In this document: piece after piece, positions 45,666 through 55,590 of the stretch
How the letters are laid out: the number at the start of each line of letters is the position of its first letter
How positions within the stretch are numbered: position 1 is the stretch's first letter
DNA from: Heterohyrax brucei
Taxonomy: Eukaryota; Chordata; Mammalia; Hyracoidea; Procaviidae
NCBI GenBank assembly: GCA_028571685.1
Contig: CM053140.1
Span: forward strand, 22,797,501 to 22,861,500
Reading direction: 5' to 3'
Length of the DNA stretch: 64,000 bases
Program-made: the position numbers and the translations under genes
The notes under the pieces: model-generated
Databases searched by the model: none
What the model was told of the DNA's origin: nothing
Seen by the model: only the letters and a program-made list of their open reading frames with translations

Positions 45666-46530
45666 CAAGTGAGCTGAAATGGGCTGGTACTGGTCTTTTT
45701 GAATCAGAAAAAAGAAACACATGATCTACTACAACAAGAATGACAAATTGAAGAGGAATGGTATCACATTCATCATTAAAAAGAACACTTCAAAATGTAT
45801 GCTGAAGTACAAAACAACTGCTACCCATCCTCCATCATGAATCTCATAGAAGCAGGATTTACATTGTACAGGAAAATCACACAATACGAGGAATCGTAGA
45901 TTGGGCCAATGGCTCCACATAGTTTTGGGGGAAACAACAGGTACAAACATGACAGATACCAAGGAAGAGACTGTACAGTTCTCTATGACACTCTCAAACC
46001 TAGAAACAGAGCATCATCCACAAGCAAGTGGGCAAGGAAGAGACTGTTCTCGTGCCCAACTCACTCCACATTCTATCCATGTCTACTGGCCCTTTTCCCT
46101 TCCTGATGGTAAGCAGTACAGGGGGAGGGGTTGGCAGGTGCAGCAGCTCCTAATGTTGAGGAGATGCAGGGTGGTACCAGCACTTTTTCTTTGGGGGATA
46201 TGGAGAGGTATCTCAGTACAGGGAGATGGAGGCCTTTAATCCTCACTGGAAGAGGTCTTGGCTGACACACAGTGGGTGGAAACATGAGATGGGAGGATGA
46301 AGAAGGGGCAGTGAAAGACATTCAATGTGGAGGCCACTGGGTCACAGTAAACATGGTGGCTGGACTATCACAGTAGTGATTCCCTTCACAGAGGAAACAT
46401 CCTCATCTGTTAGGGATCAAACGATAAATATCTGCCTCCTGCCAAGGAGAAAGAGACCTTGCTGAAAGCCTTCTAATACGAGAGGCCTAGATGGAAGTCT
46501 GAATGTGGGGTAGATATCTCCCCTAACAGG
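45666..46530. other. End of block A' and transition
   Basis: 45,670-45,800 resembles the RTE 5' coding region ('gaagaggaatggtatcacat'). 45,830-45,950 is the end of an antisense MaLR LTR, and 45,960-46,240 aligns with 14,220-14,460. 46,240-46,530 is not found elsewhere in the window; it could contain intron or linker sequence of the MUC16-like gene. Confidence 0.45.
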
Positions 46531-46579
46531 ACCTACCCAGCCAGGGGTAGGAGGCCACCACCCCAGCAGGTCCTCTCAC

Positions 46580-46804
46580 TTTGGACATAGACATTGTCCC
46601 TGTTCATAGTATAGGGGACAAGCTGGGTGACACCACAGGTCAGCTGGTTCAGCTCCCGGTGGAGCTTCTCTCCATCCAGACTGTGGCCGTTAAGGACAGG
46701 GCAGAGTGTGTAGATGCCATCCACTTTTGGGGCTTCCTTGTGCTCTTTGAGGGAGAACGAGGGTATGACCACAAATGGTGCCTCCAGAGAGAGGTTCTGA
46801 GAGT
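46580..46804 (-). pseudogene. MUC16-type SEA module, 3' exon
   Basis: The - strand encodes 'KVDGIYTLCPVLNGHSLDGE', then 'KLHRELNQLTCGVTQLVPYT' and 'MNRDNVYV'. This matches the second half of the SEA repeats of mucin-16 (human pattern VDAICTH..P...GLDRE.LYWELSQLT.GI.ELGPYTLDRDSLYVN). SEA modules are extracellular, membrane-proximal mucin domains. The exon ends are inferred from an acceptor-like 'cccccaaag' and a donor-like GTGAGAGG. This exon itself is open, but its partner exon has a stop. No other tandem SEA units are visible, so it is probably an isolated relic or an edge of a diverged mucin gene. Confidence 0.7.
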
Positions 46805-47368
46805 CTTTGGGGGCAGGGCAGAGACAGGCAAGAGGAAATGAGACAGGTGAAGACTTGGACTTGTGATTAAAGCAAGGGCATAAGACTTCTTTCTCTGGAG
46901 AGAATCCCTGGAGACAGAGTTGAAGATCTAAAGGAAATATCCTAAGTGGTTCCAACAAGGACAGGAGTGAGTTCTGGAAGTCGCAGAATGGTACCAGGGA
47001 AGAGGCAGTCCTGCTGAGGAGCTCTGCAGAGCCTAAGAGTGGTAGTGAGGATTAGGAAATGCCTTGGTCTTGGAGCAGATGCCTCCCAAATTCTACCTCT
47101 ACTGTGGAGGCTGAATCTGGCAAGACAGAGGGGAAATGACCAAAGGCCGTAAGCCTGGGATCCCTTGACACACTCCTGCTGTCTTTTCCAGATGTATCAC
47201 CTAAGTGAGGTCAGTCTGCAATCAGAGTAGAGGGTGTCAGCACTGGGCTTACTGAGCAAGAGCCCAAGCTTGGGAGAAAAGAAGAGTTCAAGAGGAGGGC
47301 TCAAGGGGCTGAGGGAAAGTGTGGGCAGGGATGAGGTGGGCGCCATGCGGACATCACGGTCCTCTTAC

Positions 47369-47498
47369 CAGGCTCTGCTGGATGCTGTCAGCCATAGTGA
47401 GCTTTTTAGTACCCTGTCATCCCATGTCATCCATATAGCGCAGGTTGGTGATGGTGAAGTTGCAGGTGAACCAGACCGGGGCAGGTTGAAGAGCTGTA
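47369..47498 (-). pseudogene. MUC16-type SEA module, 5' exon with in-frame stop
   Basis: The - strand encodes 'WFTCNFTITNLRYMDDMG', then a TGA in frame, then 'QGTKKLTMADSIQQSL'. The codons align without gaps to the start of mucin-16 SEA repeats (FTLNFTITNL.Y...M...GS.KFN.TE..LQ.L). An acceptor 'tcttcctctccag' and a donor 'ctg/gtaagagg' bound a 130-nt exon. The TGA sits at the residue after the 'DM(Q/G)' position and breaks the frame, so I call a pseudogene unless the exon is skipped. It lies in the right order relative to 46,580-46,804. Confidence 0.7.
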
Positions 47499-47879
47499 CT
47501 GGAGAGGAAGAAAAAGTTTACCCTGTGGACTACAGTAATAGCCAAGGTTGCCTAGGACCCTGGTCAGAAGCAACAGCAGTGAACTACGTACGGCCATTGG
47601 CTGCAGGAGCACAAGGAGAAAACAAAGATTTGGGGAACCCAAACTTCCTCATTCGGTCAGCATTAAGTGAGCAGAGATGAGTTCAAAGCTTTGTGCAATC
47701 ATAGCTGTCAAAGGCACAGTGTTACCAACTGTATTGTCAACACAAAATTTCTGTTGAAACCCTCACCCTCTTACCTGTGAATCTTAAGCATCCAATATTA
47801 TAGAGCAGAACTGCCCTCACAGAGTTCTTTTAGGCTAAAATCTTTAATTTTAAAATTACTTGGCTGAAAATTATTTCCA
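47499..47879. other. No recognised feature
   Basis: If the SEA exons belong together, this would be intron upstream of the 5' exon. No further mucin repeat or SEA piece was seen. Confidence 0.3.
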
Positions 47880-48800
47880 AAGTTGGCAGTAGTACATCAA
47901 CAGGGAACAGCCAGGAATTCAACCATGATGAACACAAAGGTGATACAACAGCGGATACCACTGCTGATTGACAGTTGGATCTTGATGGAAAGCAGAAAAT
48001 ACCAGAAAGATGTTGACCTGTGTTTTACTGACTACACAAACACATCTGACTGTGTGAATTGTAATAAATAATGGAGAACGTTGGGACAAAATGGAATTCC
48101 AGGACACTTCATTCTGCTCTTACGGAACCTGTGTACAGAAAGAAGAGGCAGTCATTCTAACGCACAAGTGAATATTACGTGGCTTAAAATCCAGAAATAC
48201 TTCGTCAGAGTCATAATCTTTCCGCATTACTCAGCCTGTATGCTTGGCAAGTAATCCTAGAAACTGGACAATACGAACAAGAAGGCAGGATTATCGATGC
48301 AGAAAGACTCATTAACAATCTATCATATGCATATGATATAAATTTGACTGCTAAAAGTCAAGTAGATTTCAGGTAAAGTCTTTGGTGTGGATTGGACATC
48401 AACGTAAACCAAAATCCATGCAACTAGACTGGTAAGAACCATCATGATGAGTGGAAAAACACTGAAGTTATCAAGGATTGCATTTGACCCAGATCCATGA
48501 TCAGTATCCATGAAGTTTGTTGTTGTTGGGTGCCATCAAGTCAAACCCGACTCATAGCAGTCCTGTCCGCAACAGAAGGTAATTCTTCCTGGTCCTGGGC
48601 CATGCTCAAAATGGTTGTTAGACTTCAGCCCACTGTTGGAGCCATAAAGTAACAGTCAACAAATCAAAAGACACACTGCACTGTGAAAATTGGGTGCAGA
48701 TAACCTCTTTAAATCTTGAAAAGCAAAGGCATGACTCTGATGACTAAGCTGTAGTGTCATGGATCGACTTGAGCCAAGATGCACAGTCTTCAACAGGATC
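47880..48800 (+). mobile_element. RTE reverse-transcriptase relic with nested fragment
   Basis: Across frames it reads 'YQKDVDLCFTDYTNTSDCVN', 'QNGIPGHFILLLRNLCTE' and a ruined catalytic box. The C-terminal part continues at 48,655-48,800 after a nested antisense RTE tail (48,523-48,650). It is strongly degraded. Confidence 0.7.
48523..48650 (-). mobile_element. Antisense RTE 3' tail nested in RTE
   Basis: 'gttgttgttgggtgccatca' followed by 'aacccgactcatagcag' is the reverse of the RTE 3' terminus. It interrupts the sense RTE between 'cagtatccatgaag' and 'gccataaagtaacagtc'. Confidence 0.65.
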
Positions 48801-48859
48801 CACTTATGCGTCATAATCCACTCTAACCTTTGTCTGAAGACTTGGCTTCAGGAATGATT

Positions 48860-49110
48860 TCACTTGTGGGCTAACACAGTCTGAGGACCAGGTCTTCTGG
48901 GGTCTCTCCAGGCTCAGTCAGGTCAGCAGGTCTGGTCTTGCTACTCCAATTTTAGTTGTACACCCCACTGTTTTCCTACTTCATCAGAGACTCTGTTGTT
49001 TTCTTTGTGAGCACAGTCACTTGTGGTAGCCTGGTACCATCTAGTTCTTGATTCTGGCTGATAGCCTCTAGTTTAGGTGGCCCTTTATGTTGTTTTGGAC
49101 TCCAAGGTAC
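48860..49110 (-). mobile_element. L1 3'-end-type fragment, antisense
   Basis: 'ggtctcTccaggctcagtca'-like start, 'gactctgttgttttctttgt' and 'ggtagcctggtaccatctag' follow the antisense of the 3' end of elephant-type L1. There is no coding capacity. Confidence 0.5.
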
Positions 49111-49639
49111 CTAACAACGTAATTGTGGAAGAAATAGCATTTTAGAACAGGCTTCTTAGGTTTTATTAATGAGGTAGTATCAGAGTAGGCATTTACCCAT
49201 GAGTCCACTTGTCATACTGTGGATGCTTCCGTGTAGCTGTACTGATGCAAGCTTTATCACCAGTATTCACATTTCAGCTGAGTTTCCAGACTAGAACAGA
49301 CCAGGAAGAAAGACTTGCCAGTCTACTTGAGAAGAACATTAGCCAGTGAAAACCTTATGAACAGCAGTGGTGCATTGTCTGAGAGAGTGCCTGACAGTGA
49401 ACCCTCCTGTGTGAAAAGGACTTCAATGAAGACCAGCAAAGAGCTGACTCCTCAAAGTAGCCAAGCCAAGTGCCGTAGAGTCGGATCTGACTCATGGCAA
49501 CCTCAAAATAGAGTCAACCGTATTGATGTGGATGGAGTCAATCTTTCAGGACCCTCATTAACTGATGTGGCATGACTCAAAATGAGAAAAAAAGGCTGTA
49601 AATGTCCATTAATAATCAGAACCTGACATGCATCAAGTA

Positions 49640-50870
49640 TGAATGTAGGAAAAGTGGAAACTGTCAAAAATGTAATGCAATGCATCGAAATCAGTATCTT
49701 CAGCATTAGTGAGTGGAAATGCCCTGCTGTCGGCTCTTTATTTACTGAATATCCGGATGGCCCATTATGCCAGGAATGGCAACTTGAAGAGGAAATGGGG
49801 TTGCATTCCTCATCTAAAAGAACATTTCAAGATGTATCCTGAAGTACAGTGCTGTCAGTGATAGGATAATACCCAGAAGCCTACCAGGAAAACTGATCAA
49901 ATGACTGCTATTCAAATATCTGTACCAACCAGTAAGGTCAAAGAGGAAGAAATCGAGGAGTTTTTACTACGTTCTAAAGTTCGGCATTTGTCAAACATGC
50001 AACCAGAAGGCATTGACAATCACTGGTTATTGGAATGCGAAAATTGGGAACAATGAAGGAAGAGTGGCGGCTGGAAAATAGGGCCTTGGTAATAGAAATG
50101 ATGCCCGAGATTGCATGACAGTATTTTCTAAGATGAGTGACTGCTTCCTTGCAAATACCTTTTTTCCCCTGACATGAATGGTGACTATACGCAGGAACCT
50201 CACCAGATGGAAGATGCAGGAATCAAATGGACTGCATTTGGGGAAGGAGACAATGGAAAAGCCCAGTCCTAGCTAGTTCAAGGCCAGGGACTGACTGGGA
50301 AACAGGCCTTAATGGCTCCTATGTAGGTTTCCTGCTGAAAGTTAGAATAAGTTCCTGAGAGCCAAAAGACATACTTGAGTATACACCACCTGAGTATAGA
50401 GACCACTGGAAAAACAGATGTGAGGCACTGAACAGTAATGACCGAAGACTACACAAGCTGTGGGGTGACATCCAAGAAGTTATACCTCAAGAAAGCAAGA
50501 GGTCACTGAAAGACAGGAGAGAAAGAAAAGGGCCAAATGGATGTTAGAAGGGACTCTGACACTTGCTCTTGAATATTGACTAGCTAAAACAAAAGGAAGA
50601 AAAGAGGAAGTAAAAAACAAATATGGAAATAAAGCAAAGTTCTATGCAGTTCATTCCATATACACACCCACCAAGAGACACATTTTTCTTTCTGAAAAAA
50701 TGCATCAAGGATTCTCGGAAAAAAGAATGGGAAAACAAAAGAAGCATTCTTGAGACTAAAGAGACAGAAAACCACAGAGAATGATCCCCAGTCTGGATTG
50801 GTCGGTTTCTTACAGTGACTTCATAAGGAGCAAACTGTTGGCAACTCCAAGCCCCTGTATGTGTTCCAGG
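49640..50870 (+). mobile_element. RTE ORF2 endonuclease and linker relic
   Basis: Across frames it shows the endonuclease order: 'FSISEWKCPAVGSLF', 'CSEVQCCQ', 'ITGYWNAKIGNNEGR' (the catalytic GDWNA box with D changed to Y), then 'SDCFLANTFF'. From 50,360 it shows the linker 'ESKRSLKDRRERKGPNGC'. It is full of frameshifts. It is the 5' counterpart of the RTE 3' pieces elsewhere in the window. Confidence 0.7.
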
Positions 50871-50929
50871 CAACCTAGGTCTGGGGTCCGTCTAGCTCAG
50901 GCAGGTGTTTCACGGACCTGAGAGACTGT

Positions 50930-51240
50930 GACCACACTTACCTTGTTTTTCATTTTTAGTGTTTATTGATTTGCTCATTTTTCCATTGCATTTTATCTTC
51001 TTTGCTTAATGTCTCATTAAGTTTTGGTCATTATTTGTTCAGTCATTTCTCTCCTTATTTAGTTATTCACTTAGTTTTTACTTATTTAGTTGTTTGTTTA
51101 TTGACTCCATTTATTTACAATATGGAGACAGGAGGTGTGGTGAATAATCAGGAGCATTTATCACAGATGGAGAAACAAGAGAGACGGGAGCTCAGTCCCC
51201 CAAACCATCTCTGACTTTTCCAGTCCGACCGCGTGTTCTT
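50930..51240. other. T-rich stretch, no gene
   Basis: This short pyrimidine- and T-rich patch precedes the upstream flank of the open kinase copy. The 82-codon frame at 50,966-51,214 reflects base composition. Confidence 0.4.
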
Positions 51241-51640
51241 ACTGGGTGTCTAAGGGAGGACAGAGGTGAGTGACTGCATGCCGACATTCAGGCTTGGGGG
51301 ACAGCAACTGTGGAAGAATGCATGGAACTCGTGATGGGGGATGGGGTGGTCAGCTGGAGCCCCGTGGGCGTATCTGGGATTCTCCCAGCCCCTGCTCCTA
51401 CCCCGACCCCACCCCCATGACTGTTACCTCCACAGAGGTGCCTGTCTGTTAGGTGAGCCGGAGAGAACCTGCGACAAACCGGCTGCAGAGATTTTATCCT
51501 GTTTTATTGGACCAGTGCCTGGTGTGTCGCTTCCCTTCCTCAAGGCTTCAGTGCGTGGTAAGTCAATCTGGAATTTCCCTGGGGCCAGGTAGTGCCGGGA
51601 AGCAAAGGCTTTGTGAAAAGCAGACACGTAGAAAAACGGA
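51241..51640 (+). promoter_or_regulatory. GC-richer 5' flank with splice-like signals upstream of the open kinase
   Basis: A possible non-coding exon lies between an acceptor-like 'ttacctccacag' (ends 51,435) and a strong donor GTAAGT (51,558-51,563). An AG/GTGAGTG donor-like site is near 51,264. The region aligns with the flank of K4 (25,490-25,720), where the GTAAGT is kept. I infer a 5' UTR exon joined over the pyrimidine-rich stretch to an acceptor near 52,476. There is no direct evidence of transcription. Confidence 0.35.
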
Positions 51641-52450
51641 GGTCTCACCTGCTTTCATCCCCTACCTCTTCATTTCCTCAGCAAATTGTGCCGATTTTGT
51701 CTTTTGCACCTTTAGCTTTTCTTGATGTCTTGGTTCTCTTTAGTGACAACTTTCTCTCATTTTCTGTCATTTCTTTGCTCTTTTTCAGTTTATCTGGTTT
51801 TCCCTTTATTTCCTCAATGCCTCATTTTTGTTTACTCTGTACTTCTGTTTGCTTATGAATCCTTTTCCTATTATGGTATTTCCTCATTCTGTATCTTTTC
51901 TTTCTCTTTCACATTTTCTCCTTCTCTTTGTTTATATAGTTGATCTTCTTGGTGGTTAAACTTGAAATCTTACTTTTCCATTCTCTGCTTTTGCTTTTCT
52001 CCTTCCGCTAATTCACACCCATCTCCCTGTCTCTTCTCTGTATCCTTTTCCTTACACTTTGGTTTCTTTTTACCATTCTTTTCTCATTTCCCCATTGTTT
52101 ATTATATTTTATCTTTTCAATACCTTTTCAAATTTCCCGTTTTATTTGTTTTAGTTAATTTTCTCATTTGAATTTCCTCATGTCTTTCATCTCATACCCC
52201 TTCAAACTTATAGTTTATTATTTTCCTGATTACTGAATTTTCTTTTTATTCTTTTCCCTTATCTCTATTCTGGTTAGTTTCATTTCACGGAATTGATCTT
52301 CCTGTTATTTTCTTAACCTCTCTCAAGTTTTGGAAGTTGTAATGTCTTTTTTTTCTCATTTTTAAATTATACTTGCTCTTTTTTTCATATTTTGTGAAAT
52401 TTTTAGTTATTACATTTCCCACTACTTTTACTTATTTACTTCTTTTCTCA
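51641..52450. repeat. Pyrimidine-rich flank, copy 2
   Basis: This is the T/C-rich + strand sequence matching 25,700-26,600. It ends with 'cttttctcactttttcc' just before the kinase. Long F/S/L-rich false frames come from composition. Confidence 0.65.
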
Positions 52451-52524
52451 CTTTTTCCATGTTAACCCTAACACAAGGGCACCTCTCATCCAAAAGTCCA
52501 AAAGGCCCCGAAGCCACACTCAAC

Positions 52525-53382
52525 ATGCTGCAGAACCACTCAGCCGTTTCTGCTGAGGAGGAGATGTATGTGGGACACTACCACCTCTTCAGAACCATTG
52601 GCAGGGGGACATTTTCCAGAACGATGCTAGCCCAGCATACCGTCACCGGCCAAGAGGTAACCATTAAAATGCTGAGCAAGACCCAAAAGGCATCCAACTT
52701 CTTCTACCAAGAGGGGAAAATATTGAAGGATCTCCATCATCCTTATATTGTAAGGATGTTTCACATTATAGAGACTCAGTACCTTCTCGGCATGGTCTTG
52801 GAGTACGTGAGTGCAGGGCACTTGGGGAATTATATAAGAGCTCACGGCTTCTTGAGTGAAAAGGAGGCCCAAAAAACTTTCAGACAATTAGTCCGGGCTG
52901 TACACTTTTGCCATAATGAACGTTTCGTGCATAGAAACATAAAACCACAAAACGTGCTGTTAGATAACAGGAAGAACATCAAACTAGCCAACTTTGGGTT
53001 TGCAACGGAATTCACCCAGGGGAATAAGCTGAACACGTTCTGTGGCACTTTGCCTTATTCTGCCCCAGAAATGGTGCTACGAAATCCGTACGATGGACCC
53101 CCCGTGGACGTGTGGAGCCTGGGAGTCACCCTGTACGTCATGCTAAGTGGATCTCTGCCGTTTGATGGCGACACCTTCAGTGAGATACGAAATCGGATCC
53201 TGGCCACAGAATACATTATTCCTGGCCACATGCCTATGCAGTGCACTCACATGCTGAGCACAATACTTACTTATGACCCAATAGAGAGAGCCACATCAGA
53301 GGCCATCCTAGACCATCCATGGATGATGACAGTTGACAATGAGAACCAAAATGTGTCTGTGCAGCCACCCTCAGACCATTAG
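52525..53382 (+). CDS. MARK/SMOK-like pseudokinase, intact kinase-domain frame
   Basis: The frame encodes 285 residues. The N-lobe (about 19-92) has GRGTF (26-30), the VTIK lysine K48 and the helix-C glutamate E63. The C-lobe has HRNIKPQN (136-143), NFG (156-158), an activation loop 'NKLNTFCGTLPYSAPE' with T171 at the MARK T-loop position, DVWSLG (195-200) and the conserved R255. Both catalytic aspartates are Asn (N138 in HRD, N156 in DFG), through single G-to-A changes. Phosphotransfer should be lost, although nucleotide binding may remain. MARK kinases phosphorylate microtubule-associated proteins; the rodent SMOK relatives act in sperm. I chose ATG 52,525 because copies K2 and K4 conserve it, while an upstream in-frame ATG (52,459) is absent in them. 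TAG at 53,380 (GAG in K2) ends the frame before the UBA. It could be a functional truncated paralogue or a recently dead copy. Confidence 0.75.
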   Translation: MLQNHSAVSAEEEMYVGHYHLFRTIGRGTFSRTMLAQHTVTGQEVTIKMLSKTQKASNFFYQEGKILKDLHHPYIVRMFHIIETQYLLGMVLEYVSAGHLGNYIRAHGFLSEKEAQKTFRQLVRAVHFCHNERFVHRNIKPQNVLLDNRKNIKLANFGFATEFTQGNKLNTFCGTLPYSAPEMVLRNPYDGPPVDVWSLGVTLYVMLSGSLPFDGDTFSEIRNRILATEYIIPGHMPMQCTHMLSTILTYDPIERATSEAILDHPWMMTVDNENQNVSVQPPSDH

Positions 53383-54490
53383 GACTGACAACGCATTCAG
53401 GCCACGGGGAACATGGGTTACAGGCAGGAAGAGATTCGTGACTCACTGTTCAATCCAAAAGATGATAACGGTATGGCCACCTCCCTGATGCTAGCTCAGA
53501 AAACATCTGAGACACAGACTCATGCCAATACCCTGAAACGCAATACTGCAGCACACTGCACTGACAGCCACACCCGTGTCTCCTCCCATGAGGTACGTCC
53601 CACCATCTGTGTGAAACCCAAACAGCGGAGTTACAGTGTACTTGCCATTCCCACCTATGATTACCACTACCACAGCCCACTGAAGACTCCAGCTTCTAGA
53701 AGGAAGGGGGCCTCTATGGTGTTTGCTTCTCCCTCAGTTCCCCTTGCAAAGTTCTTCCACAACAATCCAGGATAGCCTGGGCAGAGCCAACCAGACGCTG
53801 AAATGGCATGCCAAGCTGAAAAGTAGTGCAGTGGAACAACCCAGCAGAGTCCCCACGTGCGTAACCGTGGCTGCCCATGGCTGCCTCCTCAGCTGAGACC
53901 AGTAAGAAGGGTGGAGCCTGAGAGGAAATCCAGTTCCCACATAGAACGTCAGCACTTATTCTGTCAAAAACGAGCATGTGCGAGAAGTACCCGACCAGAG
54001 TGTGACTCCAGCCTCTCCCTCTGTCAGAAGCCATGAGCCACAGGATGCCACTGGCCACTTCTTTTAAGTTGATTACAAAATATCTTTGTTGTACCTGTAT
54101 GCAAACAGAACAGAAGCTGTGTGACATCCAAGTTGAAGATCAGAGGCTCAGACCTTGAGAGGCCAAGCCACAGTCTCTCAGGTATAAAAGGAGGAGGAAA
54201 ATAAACAGTTTCATGGAGCCCAGTGACATAATGCAGGAGATATGCCAAGTGGTAGACACGAATGACTGTGAGTGGGATCTCACAAGTACACACTGCTTTC
54301 TTTGCATGAATGGCCCACCAGGACAGTAGGTCTTGGTCCAGTCGACAATGGAGGTGTGCAGACTGCCATGGCAGGCTCTGAAAGGGGTCCAAGTGAAGAG
54401 AAATTTAGGCATCTTGTTGGCCTTCAAGAAGATCACCTCCAAAATCACCAGAGAGCTGGTACTGTAGAAACGTGTCACCACCGGCCAGAG
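53383..54490 (+). pseudogene. UBA, spacer and KA1 remnant downstream of the open kinase frame
   Basis: After TAG (53,380) and TGA (53,386) the same frame is open from 53,389 to 53,775. It has a UBA-like 'MGYRQEEIRDSLFNPKDDNG' at 53,413 (MARK pattern MGY.REEI.DSL) and 'TYDYHYHSPLKTPASRRKGA'. The spacer then continues with frameshifts. A KA1-like end at 54,205-54,475 reads 'FMEPSDIMQEICQVVDTNDC', 'LCMNGPPGQ', a stop, then 'MEVCRLPWQALKGVQVKRNL' and 'KKITSKITREL'. It shows that the open copy came from a full-length MARK-type gene. Expression of a separate UBA product is unlikely but not excluded. Confidence 0.75.
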
Positions 54491-55224
54491 ACAAAAGAGG
54501 AGTTCACATGTTTAACCTCCCTCATGATTCTGGAGACTGTTTTTCAAGGCCACAGAAGACCCTGAAATTCTCTCCACTTGAACTGCACTGAGATACCACC
54601 AAGGCAGTAAACACACCCTGATGCCAATCAGGTGATTGTGGTTCTGAATGAACAGTGAGTCACAAATCTCTATGTGTCTATAAACCATGCTCCCCATGGC
54701 CTCAAGGCACTGTGGGTCCTCACCAAGTTCTCTTGGCCTGAATACCATCTGCACACAGCAACAACTCTGTCTATGCAAGATCCTACTTACAACCATTGGC
54801 ATCCCACAGAGGGCAGATCTGCATCATCTCATCAGGCTCCATGGAGCTGGTCCTTCATGTCGGCTTCCATGAGTGTGACGTTTGAGATCTGATTATCTCC
54901 ATCACATCTTGCTCTCAAGTTCGTTAAGGTCCCTTCAAGCACAAGTGAAGCAAAGATTCATCAAAAACAGACACTGCCAACTTGATCGGTTGGGGATAAG
55001 AAGTCTGGACGTTTCTGCCTTGGGAAGCCATTTGATTTCCATCAGGGTCCTCAAGCTCCCTCTAAAATCCAGTGAAAGTAGTCAATAAACAATGAACAAA
55101 GTTCACTGAACAGTGAACCAGGAACTGCACAGTTCAACTCCACAAAGACACACCTTGAAAGAAAGGCTTGCAGTCTCATTCTCATGTATCTGGCATTTGA
55201 AGAAAATTAGAAAAAGTCGATGAA
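54491..55224. other. 3' flank of the open kinase copy, no gene
   Basis: The first ~80 bp still align with the 3' flanks of K2b and K4 ('acaaaagaggagttcaca'). There is no RTE tail at the place where those copies have one. The remaining sequence has short frames only. Confidence 0.4.
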
Positions 55225-55445
55225 ACATAAAGGACGTGTTGAGTATACCCCACCTGAATTCAGAGGCTGTCTCAAGAAGAGGTTTACAGCATGGCAAACG
55301 AGTCACCAAAGACAAAACAAATTGTGGGAGGCCATCCGACAGGAAGATGACATTTTAAAAGGCAGGAAAGAAAGGAAAGACAAAAAGGAATGACATGGAA
55401 GCTTGCTCTTCAACATCCAGTGAGTAAAGCAAAAAGAACTGATGA
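55225..55445 (+). mobile_element. RTE ORF2 linker fragment
   Basis: 'gagtataccccacctgaatt' followed by 'aggaaagaaaggaaagac' and 'gcttgctcttcaacatccag' matches the linker region also seen at 50,370-50,600. Confidence 0.65.
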
Positions 55446-55462
55446 GGGAAAAGCTCACCGTT

Positions 55463-55590
55463 AAGACAACAGTTGGAATTCAGCAGCTGCTGCTTGGAAA
55501 CTGTATGGAGCAGTCTTATTCTGTCCCATACAGTCACCAGGAGTCAGAATTGACTGGACGGTGTAAGTTTGCTTGGTATTCGGGGGGATG
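55463..55590 (+). mobile_element. RTE-mobilised SINE, 5'-truncated
   Basis: 'gctgcttggaaactgtatgg' through 'gtcagaattgactggacggt' is the last two thirds of the family. Confidence 0.75.

Larger units (their letters stand above)
36023..46240. repeat. Segmental duplication block A' (right copy)
   Basis: This is the partner of 1-14,460. Relative to the left copy it lacks the full L1 and the 2.89-kb SINE. It gains an L1 3' end (38,266-39,510) and a minisatellite/LTR block (40,857-41,448), and keeps the full RTE 3' end. After about 46,240 it continues into MUC16-like sequence, whereas block A is joined to the kinase cluster. Confidence 0.85.

Noticed and set aside
52459-52524. Upstream ATG giving a 307-codon kinase
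   Set aside because: The ATG is absent in the K2 and K4 flanks, and the extra 22 residues have no kinase-family match; ATG 52,525 is conserved.
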